In this document: piece by piece, positions 42,900 to 51,403 of the stretch
Layout: each line of letters starts with the position of its first letter
Numbering within the stretch: the first letter of the stretch is position 1
NCBI RefSeq assembly: GCF_900169165.1
Contig: NZ_FXYY01000009.1
Span: 62,001 to 126,000 of the forward strand
Length of the DNA stretch: 64,000 nucleotides
DNA from: Brevibacterium linens ATCC 9172
GTDB lineage: Bacteria > Actinomycetota > Actinomycetes > Actinomycetales > Brevibacteriaceae
Reading direction: 5' to 3'
Made by a program: the position numbers and the translations under genes
The notes under the pieces: generated by a model
Told to the model about the DNA's origin: nothing
Database searches by the model: none
The model's input: the letters and a program-made list of their open reading frames with translations, nothing else

Positions 42900-43599
42900 G
42901 TCCGGGCCGGGTGATGGGGACTTCTGATGCATCTGGTTGTGTGCTGCGGAGCATCGTCCGCGCGTGTGACTCTGCCCGTGTGGTTGCCGGGGTGGTCGGC
43001 AGCTGCGAACGTCCGGTGCCCTGCCCTGGCCGCCCTGGCGAGGGCGGTGCCGTGCCCTGGCCGCTCTGGCGAGGGCGGTCGCTGCGACAAGGCGCGGTAG
43101 GAGCAGACTTTCTGCGCCGAAAGAGCGTCGAAAGAGCACCGATCAGCGTCTCGATTGCACGCTCATCGCCCATTGAGGCAACTTTCGGGCGCTCATCGCC
43201 TTTTGACCGAATCATCGAGTTCGAACCCGATGCATCGATCAAAAGGCGATGACGGTTCGGACGAAAGTCGATCACGGATGGCGCAAAAGGCGATTACTGG
43301 ACTAGCGCTTACGTGGACTGAGTTCTCACCCGCGCACCAGACACTGTGGAAGACCTGCTCGTCCGGCGACTTGCGAGAATCCAGACAGCCGGTGCGAGCT
43401 TCGGTTCCGACGGACGGAACCCATCGCAGCGGTGCTCAGCAGGTGCGTGATCTCAGAAATTCTTGAGCCAAGACGGTTCTCAGCGGCCTGTGGAGAAGAA
43501 CTCGACTCGTCCGTCGTTGACTTGTGGACGACGAAACGTTGTCCACGACCCTGGCGCAGGGGCTTCTGAACTCGGGCCGCTGATGCCGATACTCGCCAG
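42900..43599. other. Repeat-rich intergenic region before the AbiEi-like gene
   Basis: 700 bp without a gene I can support. It holds two 27-bp direct repeats (43022-43048 and 43053-43079) and an inverted repeat whose arms CATCGCCTTTTGA and TCAAAAGGCGATG lie about 30 bp apart (within 43190-43255), with further CATCG-type words between them. The base composition falls toward the right end. It looks like the left border of a foreign insertion, but no transfer gene or att site is visible. Confidence 0.6.
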
Positions 43600-44658
43600 A
43601 TGAAGAACACGATCTATCGCGAAGAATTCAGTGCCGCCGGCATCTCTTCCAACACGATCAAGAGTGCGTTGGACTGTTGTCTTATTCGACTCTGCCGCGG
43701 AGTGTACTCGGTGATCCGCGAGTGCCGAGTGAAAGACCACAGCCGAATTGCGGCATTGATCAGCGACATCGACTGGATCAGCTTCCATGTCGACAGAACT
43801 CCGGCCGACTTGAAGCATGATTTCAGGTACCAGACTCAGCTCCGTGCCCTTCGGATTCGCAGCTATCGCTGGTATCGACCAGAGGATGTGATCGTTGGCA
43901 AGTCGGCAGCGGTCCTCCACGGAATCCCTCTGTACAAGGACACATCGAAAGCGATCACGGTCAGACACCCGCGGAGCAATTCGCACACGAAGGAGATCAT
44001 CCGTGTACGGGGCGAGGTTCCCGCAGAGGATCAGGTCCGATTCGGTCATCTGACGGCCACCTCGGCGGTCAGGACGGCCTTGGACCTCATTCGGATTTCG
44101 GGACAACGTGAAGCTTTTGCAGCCATGGAATGGGTGCTGCGTCAGATGACGACCGCTCAATTCCCTGGCGTCAATCCCAAATTCGGGTATACGGAGAAGT
44201 TTCAGGCCGAGGCACGTCGAATTGTCGCGACGGCGTTTTGCCCTGCGGTTGCTCGCATGCGGTCGGGCCAGGTCACCGCGCAGCGGATGGTTGATGCGAT
44301 CGATCCGTTCTCAGAGAGTCCTGCCGAGAGCAACTGCCGATTCAACCTCATCGCCTTGAATCTGACGGGGTTCGAACAGCAGATCGAAGTCCGAGACAGC
44401 AAAGGCTTCATAGCGCGAGTGGATTTTCTCAACGAACAGGCGCGAACGATCCTCGCGGTCGACGGAAGTGAGAAATACGCTCTGGTGGGACCCTCGCTGA
44501 TCCGGAGAGAAGGCGAACAGCACAACCGGCTTCTCAGTCTGGGGTATAAGGTCATCCATCTGAGTTTCGACGACGTATTCAGGCTCAACGACTTCCGGGA
44601 CAAGATCTTCACACAAGTGCCGGAGCTGAAGCAGATGGTCGGGAGTCCCCACGGATGA
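43600..44658 (+). CDS. AbiEi-like/DUF559 protein (possible toxin-antitoxin or nuclease)
   Basis: 352 residues. N-terminal half resembles the AbiEi antitoxin-type winged helix region (ISSNTIKSALDCCLIRLCRGVYSV; AAVLHGIPLY; TSAVRTALDLI). The C-terminal quarter resembles DUF559/Vsr-like nucleases: SPAESNCRFNLI, ARVDFLNEQ, ILAVDGSEKY and LLSLGYKVIHLSFDDVF, with acidic residues and Lys spaced as in PD-(D/E)xK enzymes. Such fused proteins are common singletons in actinobacteria; function is undetermined. Codon use is less GC-biased than in its neighbours, and repeats flank both sides, suggesting acquisition. No cognate AbiEii gene is adjacent. Confidence 0.65.
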   Translation: MKNTIYREEFSAAGISSNTIKSALDCCLIRLCRGVYSVIRECRVKDHSRIAALISDIDWISFHVDRTPADLKHDFRYQTQLRALRIRSYRWYRPEDVIVGKSAAVLHGIPLYKDTSKAITVRHPRSNSHTKEIIRVRGEVPAEDQVRFGHLTATSAVRTALDLIRISGQREAFAAMEWVLRQMTTAQFPGVNPKFGYTEKFQAEARRIVATAFCPAVARMRSGQVTAQRMVDAIDPFSESPAESNCRFNLIALNLTGFEQQIEVRDSKGFIARVDFLNEQARTILAVDGSEKYALVGPSLIRREGEQHNRLLSLGYKVIHLSFDDVFRLNDFRDKIFTQVPELKQMVGSPHG

Positions 44659-44670
44659 TGCAGAGCTCGC

Positions 44671-44751
44671 GCATCGACTTTTGTGCCGCTGAGCATCGAG
44701 TTTTGTACGGTCGGGTATCGAGTTTTGTGTGGTGCATCGAGTTTTTTTACC
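44671..44751. repeat. Tandem repeat GCATCGAGTTTTGT, four units
   Basis: Units start at 44671, 44693, 44715 and 44734 with periods 22, 22 and 19; the last ends in a run of seven T. It begins 12 bp after the AbiEi-like gene. The final T-run could terminate transcription. The remaining DNA to 44983 shows no supported gene. Confidence 0.85.
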
Positions 44752-44983
44752 GATGATCTGATCAGAAAGCGATTATTCGCCGAGGAGGCCGCTGAGTGAC
44801 GACGCCTCGGCACTCGGTGAGGGCGCCGTTCAGTGCCAATTCCTGCGTCGGCCTCCATTGGCCACTCGAAGAGAACGGCGCTGATGTTCGTGACCGCCGG
44901 ATCCTTTTCGCGGCCTTCCTCAACCAAAGTGAGGACGCGGAAGGCGGCTGCGCTTTCGGTCTGAGCAGACCCGGCGGCCTCCT

Positions 44984-45475
44984 CTATTTGTCGTCTGCCT
45001 CGACGGCCGGCCGGATCGTCACCCAACGGCGCACTGCCAGCACGAGTGCGGCGATGAGCCCCACGATGAGCAGTCCGTCAGCAACGATGTAGAGCAGATG
45101 CAAGGACGACCCACCCTCGTCGACGCCGGCGAGAACCGCATCCGTGCGCTGATTGAGCAGCGGCCGAATGACGATGACCTTGACGATGAGCACTCCGATG
45201 AGCCCGCATGCCACACTGCGGTAGACACGATCGACACCCGACTTCAGCAGCGCCCACAGCAGGATCACGGCGATGACGAGCTCGACCCAGTTCATCACTC
45301 CGAACACCAGCCGACCGATGCCCAGCCCCAGCGGGATCGTGATGCCGGGGGCTGTGAACTTCAGCGGCGCTTCGATGAGCGAGATGCCGATGATGAGCCC
45401 GAGCCAGACGGCGGGCAAGATGATCCGAGCGCTCGCCGCCAGCCGCGAGTCATCGGTGCTGAAGAAGTGAGTCAT
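44984..45475 (-). CDS. Small membrane protein, DUF4149-like
   Basis: 163 residues with four predicted transmembrane helices. LPAVWLGLIIGISLIEAPLKFTAPG and GLGIGRLVFGVMNWVELVIAVILLW resemble DUF4149-type proteins of unknown function. A longer reading upstream runs through a family-A palindrome and is rejected. It is divergent from the amidohydrolase gene. Confidence 0.7.
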   Translation of the reverse strand: MTHFFSTDDSRLAASARIILPAVWLGLIIGISLIEAPLKFTAPGITIPLGLGIGRLVFGVMNWVELVIAVILLWALLKSGVDRVYRSVACGLIGVLIVKVIVIRPLLNQRTDAVLAGVDEGGSSLHLLYIVADGLLIVGLIAALVLAVRRWVTIRPAVEADDK

Positions 45476-45536
45476 GTCTTTAATTCTACTCCTCGTAGAA
45501 AAGACGGGCTGCGCCCTCACCTTCGCCCACCAATTA

Positions 45537-45592
45537 CTACCTGACGGCGGCGCAGCAACCTCGCGCGAGGTATCTGGGCCGCCGTCAGGTAG
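45537..45592. repeat. Family-A palindrome, copy 4
   Basis: 56-bp imperfect copy between two divergent genes, so it cannot serve as their terminator. With its CAATTA flank it is nearly identical to the reverse complement of the copy inside etfA. Confidence 0.92.
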
Positions 45593-45655
45593 CAAGGGAG
45601 GGGTGGTGATCGGACCACTCAGCGACTTCGCCGCACCCGCTCTAAACTGGTGTCC

Positions 45656-47608
45656 ATGCGTCTGTTCTCCAACGCCGTGGTGCGCACTTTCGCACCCCGA
45701 GCCGCCTCGAGTGCCCCCGCCTTGAGTACCCCCGACTCGAACACCCCTGCGTCGATCGCATCCGACCCGAGCGAATCGAACACAGACAAGGCCCCCGCCC
45801 CGACCTCCGCCCCGACCTTCGACCTCACACAGGCGGCCCCGGATGCGATCCTCGTCGATGGGGAGACCATCGTGGCCATCGGCACCCGGGCCGAACTTCT
45901 CGACATCGCCGCCGCGGAATCGTCGACGACGGCGGCGCTCGCCTCGGCGGGTGGAGTCGGTGCCACTACGGTCATCCCCGGCCTCGAGATCGACGAGATC
46001 GACTGCGGCGGGCAGGTCATTCTGCCCGGATTCGTCGACGGCCACATCCACTCGATCATGTACGCCGATTCGCTCACCGACCTCGACCTGTCCCAGACGA
46101 AATCGCTCGCCGAGGCGGTCGAGGCCATCCGCGAACGCGCCGATTCGCTTCCGGTGGGCACCTGGGTGGTCGGCTCCGGCTGGGACCTCAACAAGTGGGA
46201 GGACCCGTCCTATCCGGACCGGGAACTCCTCGACGCCGAGGTTCCCGACCACCCCGTGGCGATGTGGTCACTCGACCTGCACACCCTGTGGGTCAACGCC
46301 CACGCCCTCGAGATCGCCGGCATCGACTCCACGACCGATGACCCCTCGGGCGGCAGCTTCGTCCACGACGACGACGGCCAGCTCACCGGTCTGGTGCGCG
46401 AAGACGCCACTGACCTCGTCGCCCGCTTCATCCCCGAACCCAGCCGCGAGGACCAGGTCGAACGGCTGGCCACCACCCAGGAACTCTTCTTGTCCCAGGG
46501 CCTGACCGGGATCCATGACTTCGACGGCATCTCCGCGACACTGGGGTGGAACGACCTGCACGAAGCCGGTCGACAGGACATGCGGGTCACGCTGTTCCTC
46601 CGCTCACCCGAGGTGCCGTGGGCGATCGAAACCGGGTGGCACACCGGCGACGGCGACGACTGGCTGCAGTGCGGCGGACTGAAGCTGTTCTCCGACGGGG
46701 CACTCGGCTCGCACACCTCGCACATGTCCTCACCGTTCCCCGAAACCGACGGCGAGACCGAGAACTTCGGCATCGCGCAGATGACCGAGGACGAACTCTT
46801 CGAGCAGGCGCACATCGCCACCGAGGCGGGCATCTCCGTGGCCATCCACGCCATCGGCGACCAGGCGAACCACCATGTGCTCGCCGTCTACGACCGCCTG
46901 CGGGAAACGACGAAGGCCGCGGAGGAGAAGTTCGGCCGACCCCTGCGTCACCGCGTCGAACACGCCCAGTTCATCCAACCGTCCGACGTCGCCCGATTCG
47001 CCGAGCTCGGGGTGCTCGCGTCCATGCAGCCACGCCACTGCATCTCCGATCTGCACCTGCTCCACCTCATCGACGAGTCCGCGCAGCTGGCCGCCTATGC
47101 CTGGCCGGACCTGCTCAAGGCGGGCGCGCACGTCGTCTTCGGCTCCGACGGACCCGTCGAACCCGCCAACCCCTTCGCCGCGATCTATGCGGCGATGACC
47201 AGGGCGGACATCTCCGGTGACGCGTCGACGACCTTCCAGCCGCACCGCCGCCTGAGTGCCGTCGAGGCCATCCGTCTGCACACTCAGGGACCGGCCTTCG
47301 CCGCCGGCCTCGAGGACCGGCGCGGATATCTGGCACCGGGCATGGACGCCGACTTCATCCTCGTCGACACCGACCCATGCGTGGCCGAAGGTCTCAGCGT
47401 TGACCACCCGAGTGTCGCCGCGCGCGCCGCTGCCGGTGTGACCGCCGAGGCGGCCCCGCAGTCGAGCGACCCTACCCTCTCACAATCGTCGGCCGACGGG
47501 CTCCTCGGCTACGCTTCCGAGGAAGCCCTGTTCGCCCACGCCGAGGCGATCCGCGACACCCGAGTCGCGCTCACCGTCGTCGGCGGCGAAATCAGATACC
47601 GCGCCTGA
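45656..47608 (+). CDS. YtcJ-type amidohydrolase
   Basis: 650 residues, amidohydrolase-3 family. Metal-site landmarks: LPGFVDGHIHS, AIHAIGDQANHH, RHRVEHAQF and the late Asp in VVFGSDGPVEPANPF. LSAVEAIRLHTQGPAFAAG closes the barrel. It acts on an unknown amide or imide. Short Ser/Ala/Pro-rich stretches near residues 20-50 and close to the C-terminus interrupt the fold. A TAAACT box (45643-45648) ends seven bases before the ATG and there is no ribosome site, so it is probably leaderless. Confidence 0.85.
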   Translation: MRLFSNAVVRTFAPRAASSAPALSTPDSNTPASIASDPSESNTDKAPAPTSAPTFDLTQAAPDAILVDGETIVAIGTRAELLDIAAAESSTTAALASAGGVGATTVIPGLEIDEIDCGGQVILPGFVDGHIHSIMYADSLTDLDLSQTKSLAEAVEAIRERADSLPVGTWVVGSGWDLNKWEDPSYPDRELLDAEVPDHPVAMWSLDLHTLWVNAHALEIAGIDSTTDDPSGGSFVHDDDGQLTGLVREDATDLVARFIPEPSREDQVERLATTQELFLSQGLTGIHDFDGISATLGWNDLHEAGRQDMRVTLFLRSPEVPWAIETGWHTGDGDDWLQCGGLKLFSDGALGSHTSHMSSPFPETDGETENFGIAQMTEDELFEQAHIATEAGISVAIHAIGDQANHHVLAVYDRLRETTKAAEEKFGRPLRHRVEHAQFIQPSDVARFAELGVLASMQPRHCISDLHLLHLIDESAQLAAYAWPDLLKAGAHVVFGSDGPVEPANPFAAIYAAMTRADISGDASTTFQPHRRLSAVEAIRLHTQGPAFAAGLEDRRGYLAPGMDADFILVDTDPCVAEGLSVDHPSVAARAAAGVTAEAAPQSSDPTLSQSSADGLLGYASEEALFAHAEAIRDTRVALTVVGGEIRYRA

Positions 47609-47610
47609 CC

Positions 47611-47638
47611 TCGCCGAGGCGGCCGGCCGCCTCGGCGA
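47611..47638. repeat. Perfect 28-bp palindrome made of two iterated 14-mers
   Basis: TCGCCGAGGCGGCC followed directly by its reverse complement, 3 bp past the amidohydrolase stop. Single exact copies of the 14-mer in or beside intergenic DNA are at 1628, 5068, 23010, 33496, 39833 (spanning a gene start), 49026 and 50038. Near copies are at 31217, 39970 and 62710. Confidence 0.95.
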
Positions 47639-47708
47639 TGGGCGGGGCCCGCACTGCCCGCCCCCTCGACCGACCGCTCCCTCGACCAACCGACAAGGAC
47701 GTCCCCGC

Positions 47709-49022
47709 ATGCCCCGCTCGTTCCTGGCCCAGGCTCGCAAGGTCGATGAGGCGACCCCGGATTCTCGCAGCCGCGAGGTCGACTTCCTCCGCGCCGCGGC
47801 GATCACCGTCGTCGTGCTCGGCCACTGGACGATCATCGCCGTCAGCGCCACCGACGGCATCGAACCTCACGGATTGCTCGACCAGGCCAGGTGGACGCAC
47901 CCTCTGACCTGGGTGTTCCAGGTGATGCCGATCTTCTTCCTCGTCGGCGGCTACTCCAACGCCCTGTCGTGGCGTTCGGCCAGGCGGCGACAGACCGGCT
48001 ACGCCGAGTGGCTGCGGGCACGCCTGCGGCGCCTCGGGCTTCCGCTCATCCCGCTGCTGCTCGTCTGGCTGGCCACCTGCGTCATCGCCCTGGCCGCCGG
48101 CGCCGAACCCGCCTCGGTCCAGCTGGCCTCCCAGATGGCACTCGTGCCGACCTGGTTCCTCGCCGCGTACCTGCTCGTCGTCATCGTCGCCCCACCATGT
48201 CTGATCCTGTGGGAGCGATGGGGCTGGTGGTCGATCATCGCCGGCATCGGCTTGGCCGGCATCATCGACCTCATCAGCATTGTCACCGAGAGCACTCTCG
48301 CCGGCTATCCGAACTATCTGCTCGTCTGGGCGAGCTTCCACCAGTTCGGCTACGCCTGGCTCGACGGCCGACTCTCCAGCATCAAGCGCTGCCTGCTGCT
48401 CTTCGTCATCGGCGCCGCCGGGCTCGGGCTCCTCGTCGGCTTCGGCCCGTACCCGGTGTCGATGATCACCGCAGGCACCGACACGATCTCGAATTCCGCC
48501 CCGACCCGAGTGACGATGGCCTTCCTCGGGATGGCTCAGGCCGGAATCGTGCTCATGCTTAGGCGTCCGCTGGCCGCACTGCTGCGCAGCCCCGGACTGT
48601 GGTTCCTCACGGTGCTCGTCAATCAGCGCATCATGACCTGGTTCCTCTGGCACCTGACGGCACTGACGGCCCTGGCCAACGTCCTCATCGGCCTCGACGC
48701 GAATGCCCTGCTGCCGACTCCGCTGTCCGGAATCTGGTGGCTCACCCGTCCGCTGTGGGCACTCGTTCTGCTGGCGATCACCGGGGTGCTCGTGGCGATC
48801 TTCGGCCGGTTCGAAACGCCTGCGCCCGACGAGCGTCCCGCACCGCCCGTGTGGATGCCGATCGCCGCCTCGGCCGCTATCTGTGCGGGCCTGGCGATCA
48901 TGGCCGACACCGGAATGGTCGACGGCCACGGGGTCACCTGGATCTGGCCGCTGCTGCCGCTCATCGGCATGGTCGCCTTCGGCGTCGTCCGCCTGCCCGG
49001 ACGGCGATCCGCGAAGAGCTGA
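47709..49022 (+). CDS. Acyltransferase-3 family membrane protein
   Basis: 437 residues with about ten membrane helices. The family start is clear: REVDFLRAAAITVVVLGHW (catalytic His in GHW), followed by MPIFFLVGGYSNALSW. Such enzymes O-acylate extracellular glycans, lipids or antibiotics. The acceptor is unknown and no glycan genes are adjacent. The C-terminus is basic. Confidence 0.85.
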   Translation: MPRSFLAQARKVDEATPDSRSREVDFLRAAAITVVVLGHWTIIAVSATDGIEPHGLLDQARWTHPLTWVFQVMPIFFLVGGYSNALSWRSARRRQTGYAEWLRARLRRLGLPLIPLLLVWLATCVIALAAGAEPASVQLASQMALVPTWFLAAYLLVVIVAPPCLILWERWGWWSIIAGIGLAGIIDLISIVTESTLAGYPNYLLVWASFHQFGYAWLDGRLSSIKRCLLLFVIGAAGLGLLVGFGPYPVSMITAGTDTISNSAPTRVTMAFLGMAQAGIVLMLRRPLAALLRSPGLWFLTVLVNQRIMTWFLWHLTALTALANVLIGLDANALLPTPLSGIWWLTRPLWALVLLAITGVLVAIFGRFETPAPDERPAPPVWMPIAASAAICAGLAIMADTGMVDGHGVTWIWPLLPLIGMVAFGVVRLPGRRSAKS

Positions 49023-49056
49023 CATTCGCCGAGGCGGCCCATCCGCTGCACGAGGA

Positions 49057-49117
49057 ATTCGGAGGGAGAGAAGTGTTGATTTCCTCGTCCGAAATCATCA
49101 TTCTTCTCCCTCCGAAT
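49057..49117. terminator. Inverted repeat between convergent genes
   Basis: ATTCGGAGGGAGA (49057-49069) pairs perfectly with TCTCCCTCCGAAT (49105-49117) around a 35-base loop, between the convergent acyltransferase and SDR genes. Likely bidirectional terminator; T-runs are weak. Confidence 0.6.
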
Positions 49118-49131
49118 CGACGTGCCCAGGA

Positions 49132-49941
49132 TCAGATGTTGCGGCCGCCGGAGATCTCGGTGACGGTGCCGGTGGGGTAGCTCGACAGGCCGGAGGCCAG
49201 GAACAGCACCACGGAGGCGACCTCTTCGGGTTCGCCGGGACGTCCGAGCGGGATCTCGGCGAGCTTCGAGTCGATCGCGTGCTGCGGCATGGCCGCGGTC
49301 ATGGCGGTGTTGATGAAGCCGGGCTGGATCGCGTTGATGCGGATGTTCTTGAACGCGACCTCCTTAGCTACGGCCTTCGTCATGCCGACGATGCCGGCCT
49401 TCGCCGCGGAGTAGTTCGACTGTCCGGGGTTGCCGACCTTCCCGCTGATCGACGACACGTTGATGATCGAGCCGCCGCGATCCTGCTCGCGCATGAGCGC
49501 GGTCGCGACCTTGAGCCCGTTCCATGTGCCGCGCAGGTGGACGGAGATGACGTCGTCGAACTGCTGCTCGGTCATCTTCCGGATCGTCGCATCGCGGGTG
49601 ATGCCGGCGTTGTTGACCCAGATGTCGATACCGCCGAATGCGGTCGTGGCCGCCTCGGCGAGCTTTTCGACGGCCTGGAGGTCGGAGACGTTGCACACGG
49701 CGCCGGTGGCGACGCCGTCTCCGCCGAGTTCGACCACGGCCGCCTGCAGGCTCTCCTCATTCGTATCGGCGAGAACGACCTTCGCTCCGGAGTCGACGAG
49801 GCTGCGGGCCATCGCCAGGCCGAGGCCCTGGGCTCCGCCGGTGACGACGGCGACCTTGCCGGCAAGCAGGCCGGGGACGGCGGTGACTCCGCCGGTGTCG
49901 GTGACGGTGATGCCGGTGTTCGCTGCGATGGTGTCGGTCAT
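49132..49941 (-). CDS. Short-chain dehydrogenase/reductase, FabG-like
   Basis: 269 residues. Cofactor loop [14 protein letters not shown] motif, catalytic Ser in NVSSISG and YSAAK, and [10 protein letters not shown]. The first 25 residues before the Rossmann fold are extra. It probably oxidises or reduces a 3-hydroxyacyl-CoA or related alcohol. AAAGGA precedes the ATG. Third gene of a leftward run after a CoA-transferase and an acyl-CoA dehydrogenase, so a beta-oxidation-like pathway is likely; substrate unknown. Confidence 0.88.
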   Translation of the reverse strand: MTDTIAANTGITVTDTGGVTAVPGLLAGKVAVVTGGAQGLGLAMARSLVDSGAKVVLADTNEESLQAAVVELGGDGVATGAVCNVSDLQAVEKLAEAATTAFGGIDIWVNNAGITRDATIRKMTEQQFDDVISVHLRGTWNGLKVATALMREQDRGGSIINVSSISGKVGNPGQSNYSAAKAGIVGMTKAVAKEVAFKNIRINAIQPGFINTAMTAAMPQHAIDSKLAEIPLGRPGEPEEVASVVLFLASGLSSYPTGTVTEISGGRNI

Positions 49942-49961
49942 GGTGATTCCTTTCGTTCGTG

Positions 49962-50015
49962 GATGACCAGGCGGTCGTGGGTGACCGGCGGTCGTGGGTG
50001 ACTAGGCGGTCGTGG
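49962..50015. repeat. Tandem 17-18-bp repeat, three copies
   Basis: Unit GTGACCAGGCGGTCGTGG with single-base variations, between the SDR start and the acyl-CoA dehydrogenase stop, followed by one iterated 14-mer at 50038-50051. Confidence 0.8.
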
Positions 50016-50087
50016 GTGACCAGGGCGGGGCCGGACCTCGCCGAGGCGGCCCGTGCCATTGGTCGTGAAGAATACGGTACGTGCAGC

Positions 50088-51251
50088 TCAGAGGTTGAAC
50101 TGCGGTTTGTGTGCGCCACCCAGCAGCTGCTTGGCGACGACGACGCGCTGGACCTCGGAGGTTCCTTCGTAGATGCGGAAGAGGCGGGCGTGGCGGTAGA
50201 AGCGTTCGACCGCGGACTCGCGCATATAGCCCATGCCGCCCTGGATCTGCACGCCCTTGTCGGCGACGCGGGCCAGTGCTTCGGAGGCGAAGAGCTTCGC
50301 CGAGGAGGGGCCGAGCTTGCGATCGGCCTCGGCGTCCCAGCGCCCAGCGGCCGCGAGGACGAGGGCCTTGGCGGCGGCGACGTCGGTGTAGATATCGGCG
50401 AGCATTGCCTGGACGAGCTGGAACCGGGCGATCGGCTCGCCGCCCTGTTTCGCCTCGGCGGCGAAGCGCACGGATTCGTCGAGGATGCGGATCGACTGTC
50501 CGACGCAGATCGCGGCGATGTGCAGGCGGCCCTTGTTGAGCGAGGCCATGGCCGCGTAGAAGCCCTTCTCCTCCTCGCCGCCGATGAGGTTGGCGGCAGG
50601 CACGCGCACGTCGTCGAAGAAGATCTCCGAGGTCCAGGCGCCGGCCTGACCCATCTTGTGATCGTGTGGGCCGACGGTCACGCCTTCGGACTTCGTGGGC
50701 ACGAGGAAGACCGAGATGCCCTTCGAACCGGTGGCGTTCGGATCGGTGCGGGCGAAGACCATGAGCACATCGGAGGCCTCGGCGTTGGTGATGAACCGCT
50801 TGGAGCCGTTGATGATGTAGTCGTCGCCGACGCGTTCGGCCTTCGTCCGCAGACCCGAGGGGTCGGAGCCGGCCTCGGATTCGGTCAGCGCAAAGGAGGC
50901 GACGAGCTCTCCGGAGGCCAGACGAGGCAGCCACTCGGACTTCTGCTCAACGGTGCCGTAGTTGACGAGCACCTGCCCGGCGATGCCGTTGTTCGTGCCG
51001 AACAGGGACCGGAAGGACGGGGTCGTGTAGCCGAGTTCCATGGCGAGCAGCGCGTCCTGTTCGGCGCCCAGTCCGAGGCCGCCGTACTCCTCGGGCAGGG
51101 CCCAGCCGAAGAGCCCCATCTCCGCGGATTCCCTGATGATCGCCTCGGGGAAGGCGTCGGTCTCCTCGACCTGGGTTTCGAGGGGAACGACCTTCTCACG
51201 GACGAACTCGCGGACGGCTGACAGGATGTCGTCGAGTTCTGAGTTGTCCAT
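50088..51251 (-). CDS. Acyl-CoA dehydrogenase
   Basis: 387 residues, full family length. FAD/substrate motifs FALTESEAGSDPSGL and FITNAEASDV; catalytic Glu in RIYEGTSEVQR near the C-terminus, the short/medium-chain position. It introduces a 2,3-double bond and would pass electrons to ETF, perhaps that encoded at 10.3-12.2 kb. GAAGGAG precedes the ATG. It sits between a class III CoA-transferase gene and the SDR gene, suggesting activation, oxidation and a later redox step of one acid. Confidence 0.92.
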   Translation of the reverse strand: MDNSELDDILSAVREFVREKVVPLETQVEETDAFPEAIIRESAEMGLFGWALPEEYGGLGLGAEQDALLAMELGYTTPSFRSLFGTNNGIAGQVLVNYGTVEQKSEWLPRLASGELVASFALTESEAGSDPSGLRTKAERVGDDYIINGSKRFITNAEASDVLMVFARTDPNATGSKGISVFLVPTKSEGVTVGPHDHKMGQAGAWTSEIFFDDVRVPAANLIGGEEEKGFYAAMASLNKGRLHIAAICVGQSIRILDESVRFAAEAKQGGEPIARFQLVQAMLADIYTDVAAAKALVLAAAGRWDAEADRKLGPSSAKLFASEALARVADKGVQIQGGMGYMRESAVERFYRHARLFRIYEGTSEVQRVVVAKQLLGGAHKPQFNL

Positions 51252-51330
51252 TGCTGTGTCTCCTTCACATGGTGGACGGATAGGAATGGTGCAGATCATC
51301 GCCGAGGTGGCGCTGCAGTCGGGCTGTGCT

Positions 51331-51401
51331 GTGCGGTTGGGCAGGTGTGCGGTGCGCGGTTGGCTGGGTGGTGCAGTGCGGTTGGGCAGGTGTGCGGTGC
51401 G
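51331..51401. repeat. 26-bp direct repeat, two copies
   Basis: GTGCGGTTGGGCAGGTGTGC plus six more bases, at 51331-51356 and 51376-51401, in the gap between the CoA-transferase stop and the acyl-CoA dehydrogenase start. Confidence 0.8.
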
Positions 51402-51403
51402 GT

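Noticed and set aside
44796..45092. A 98-codon plus-strand frame after the AbiEi-like gene as a possible toxin partner
   Set aside because: No family signature, poor start context and overlap with the end of the DUF4149-like gene on the other strand.
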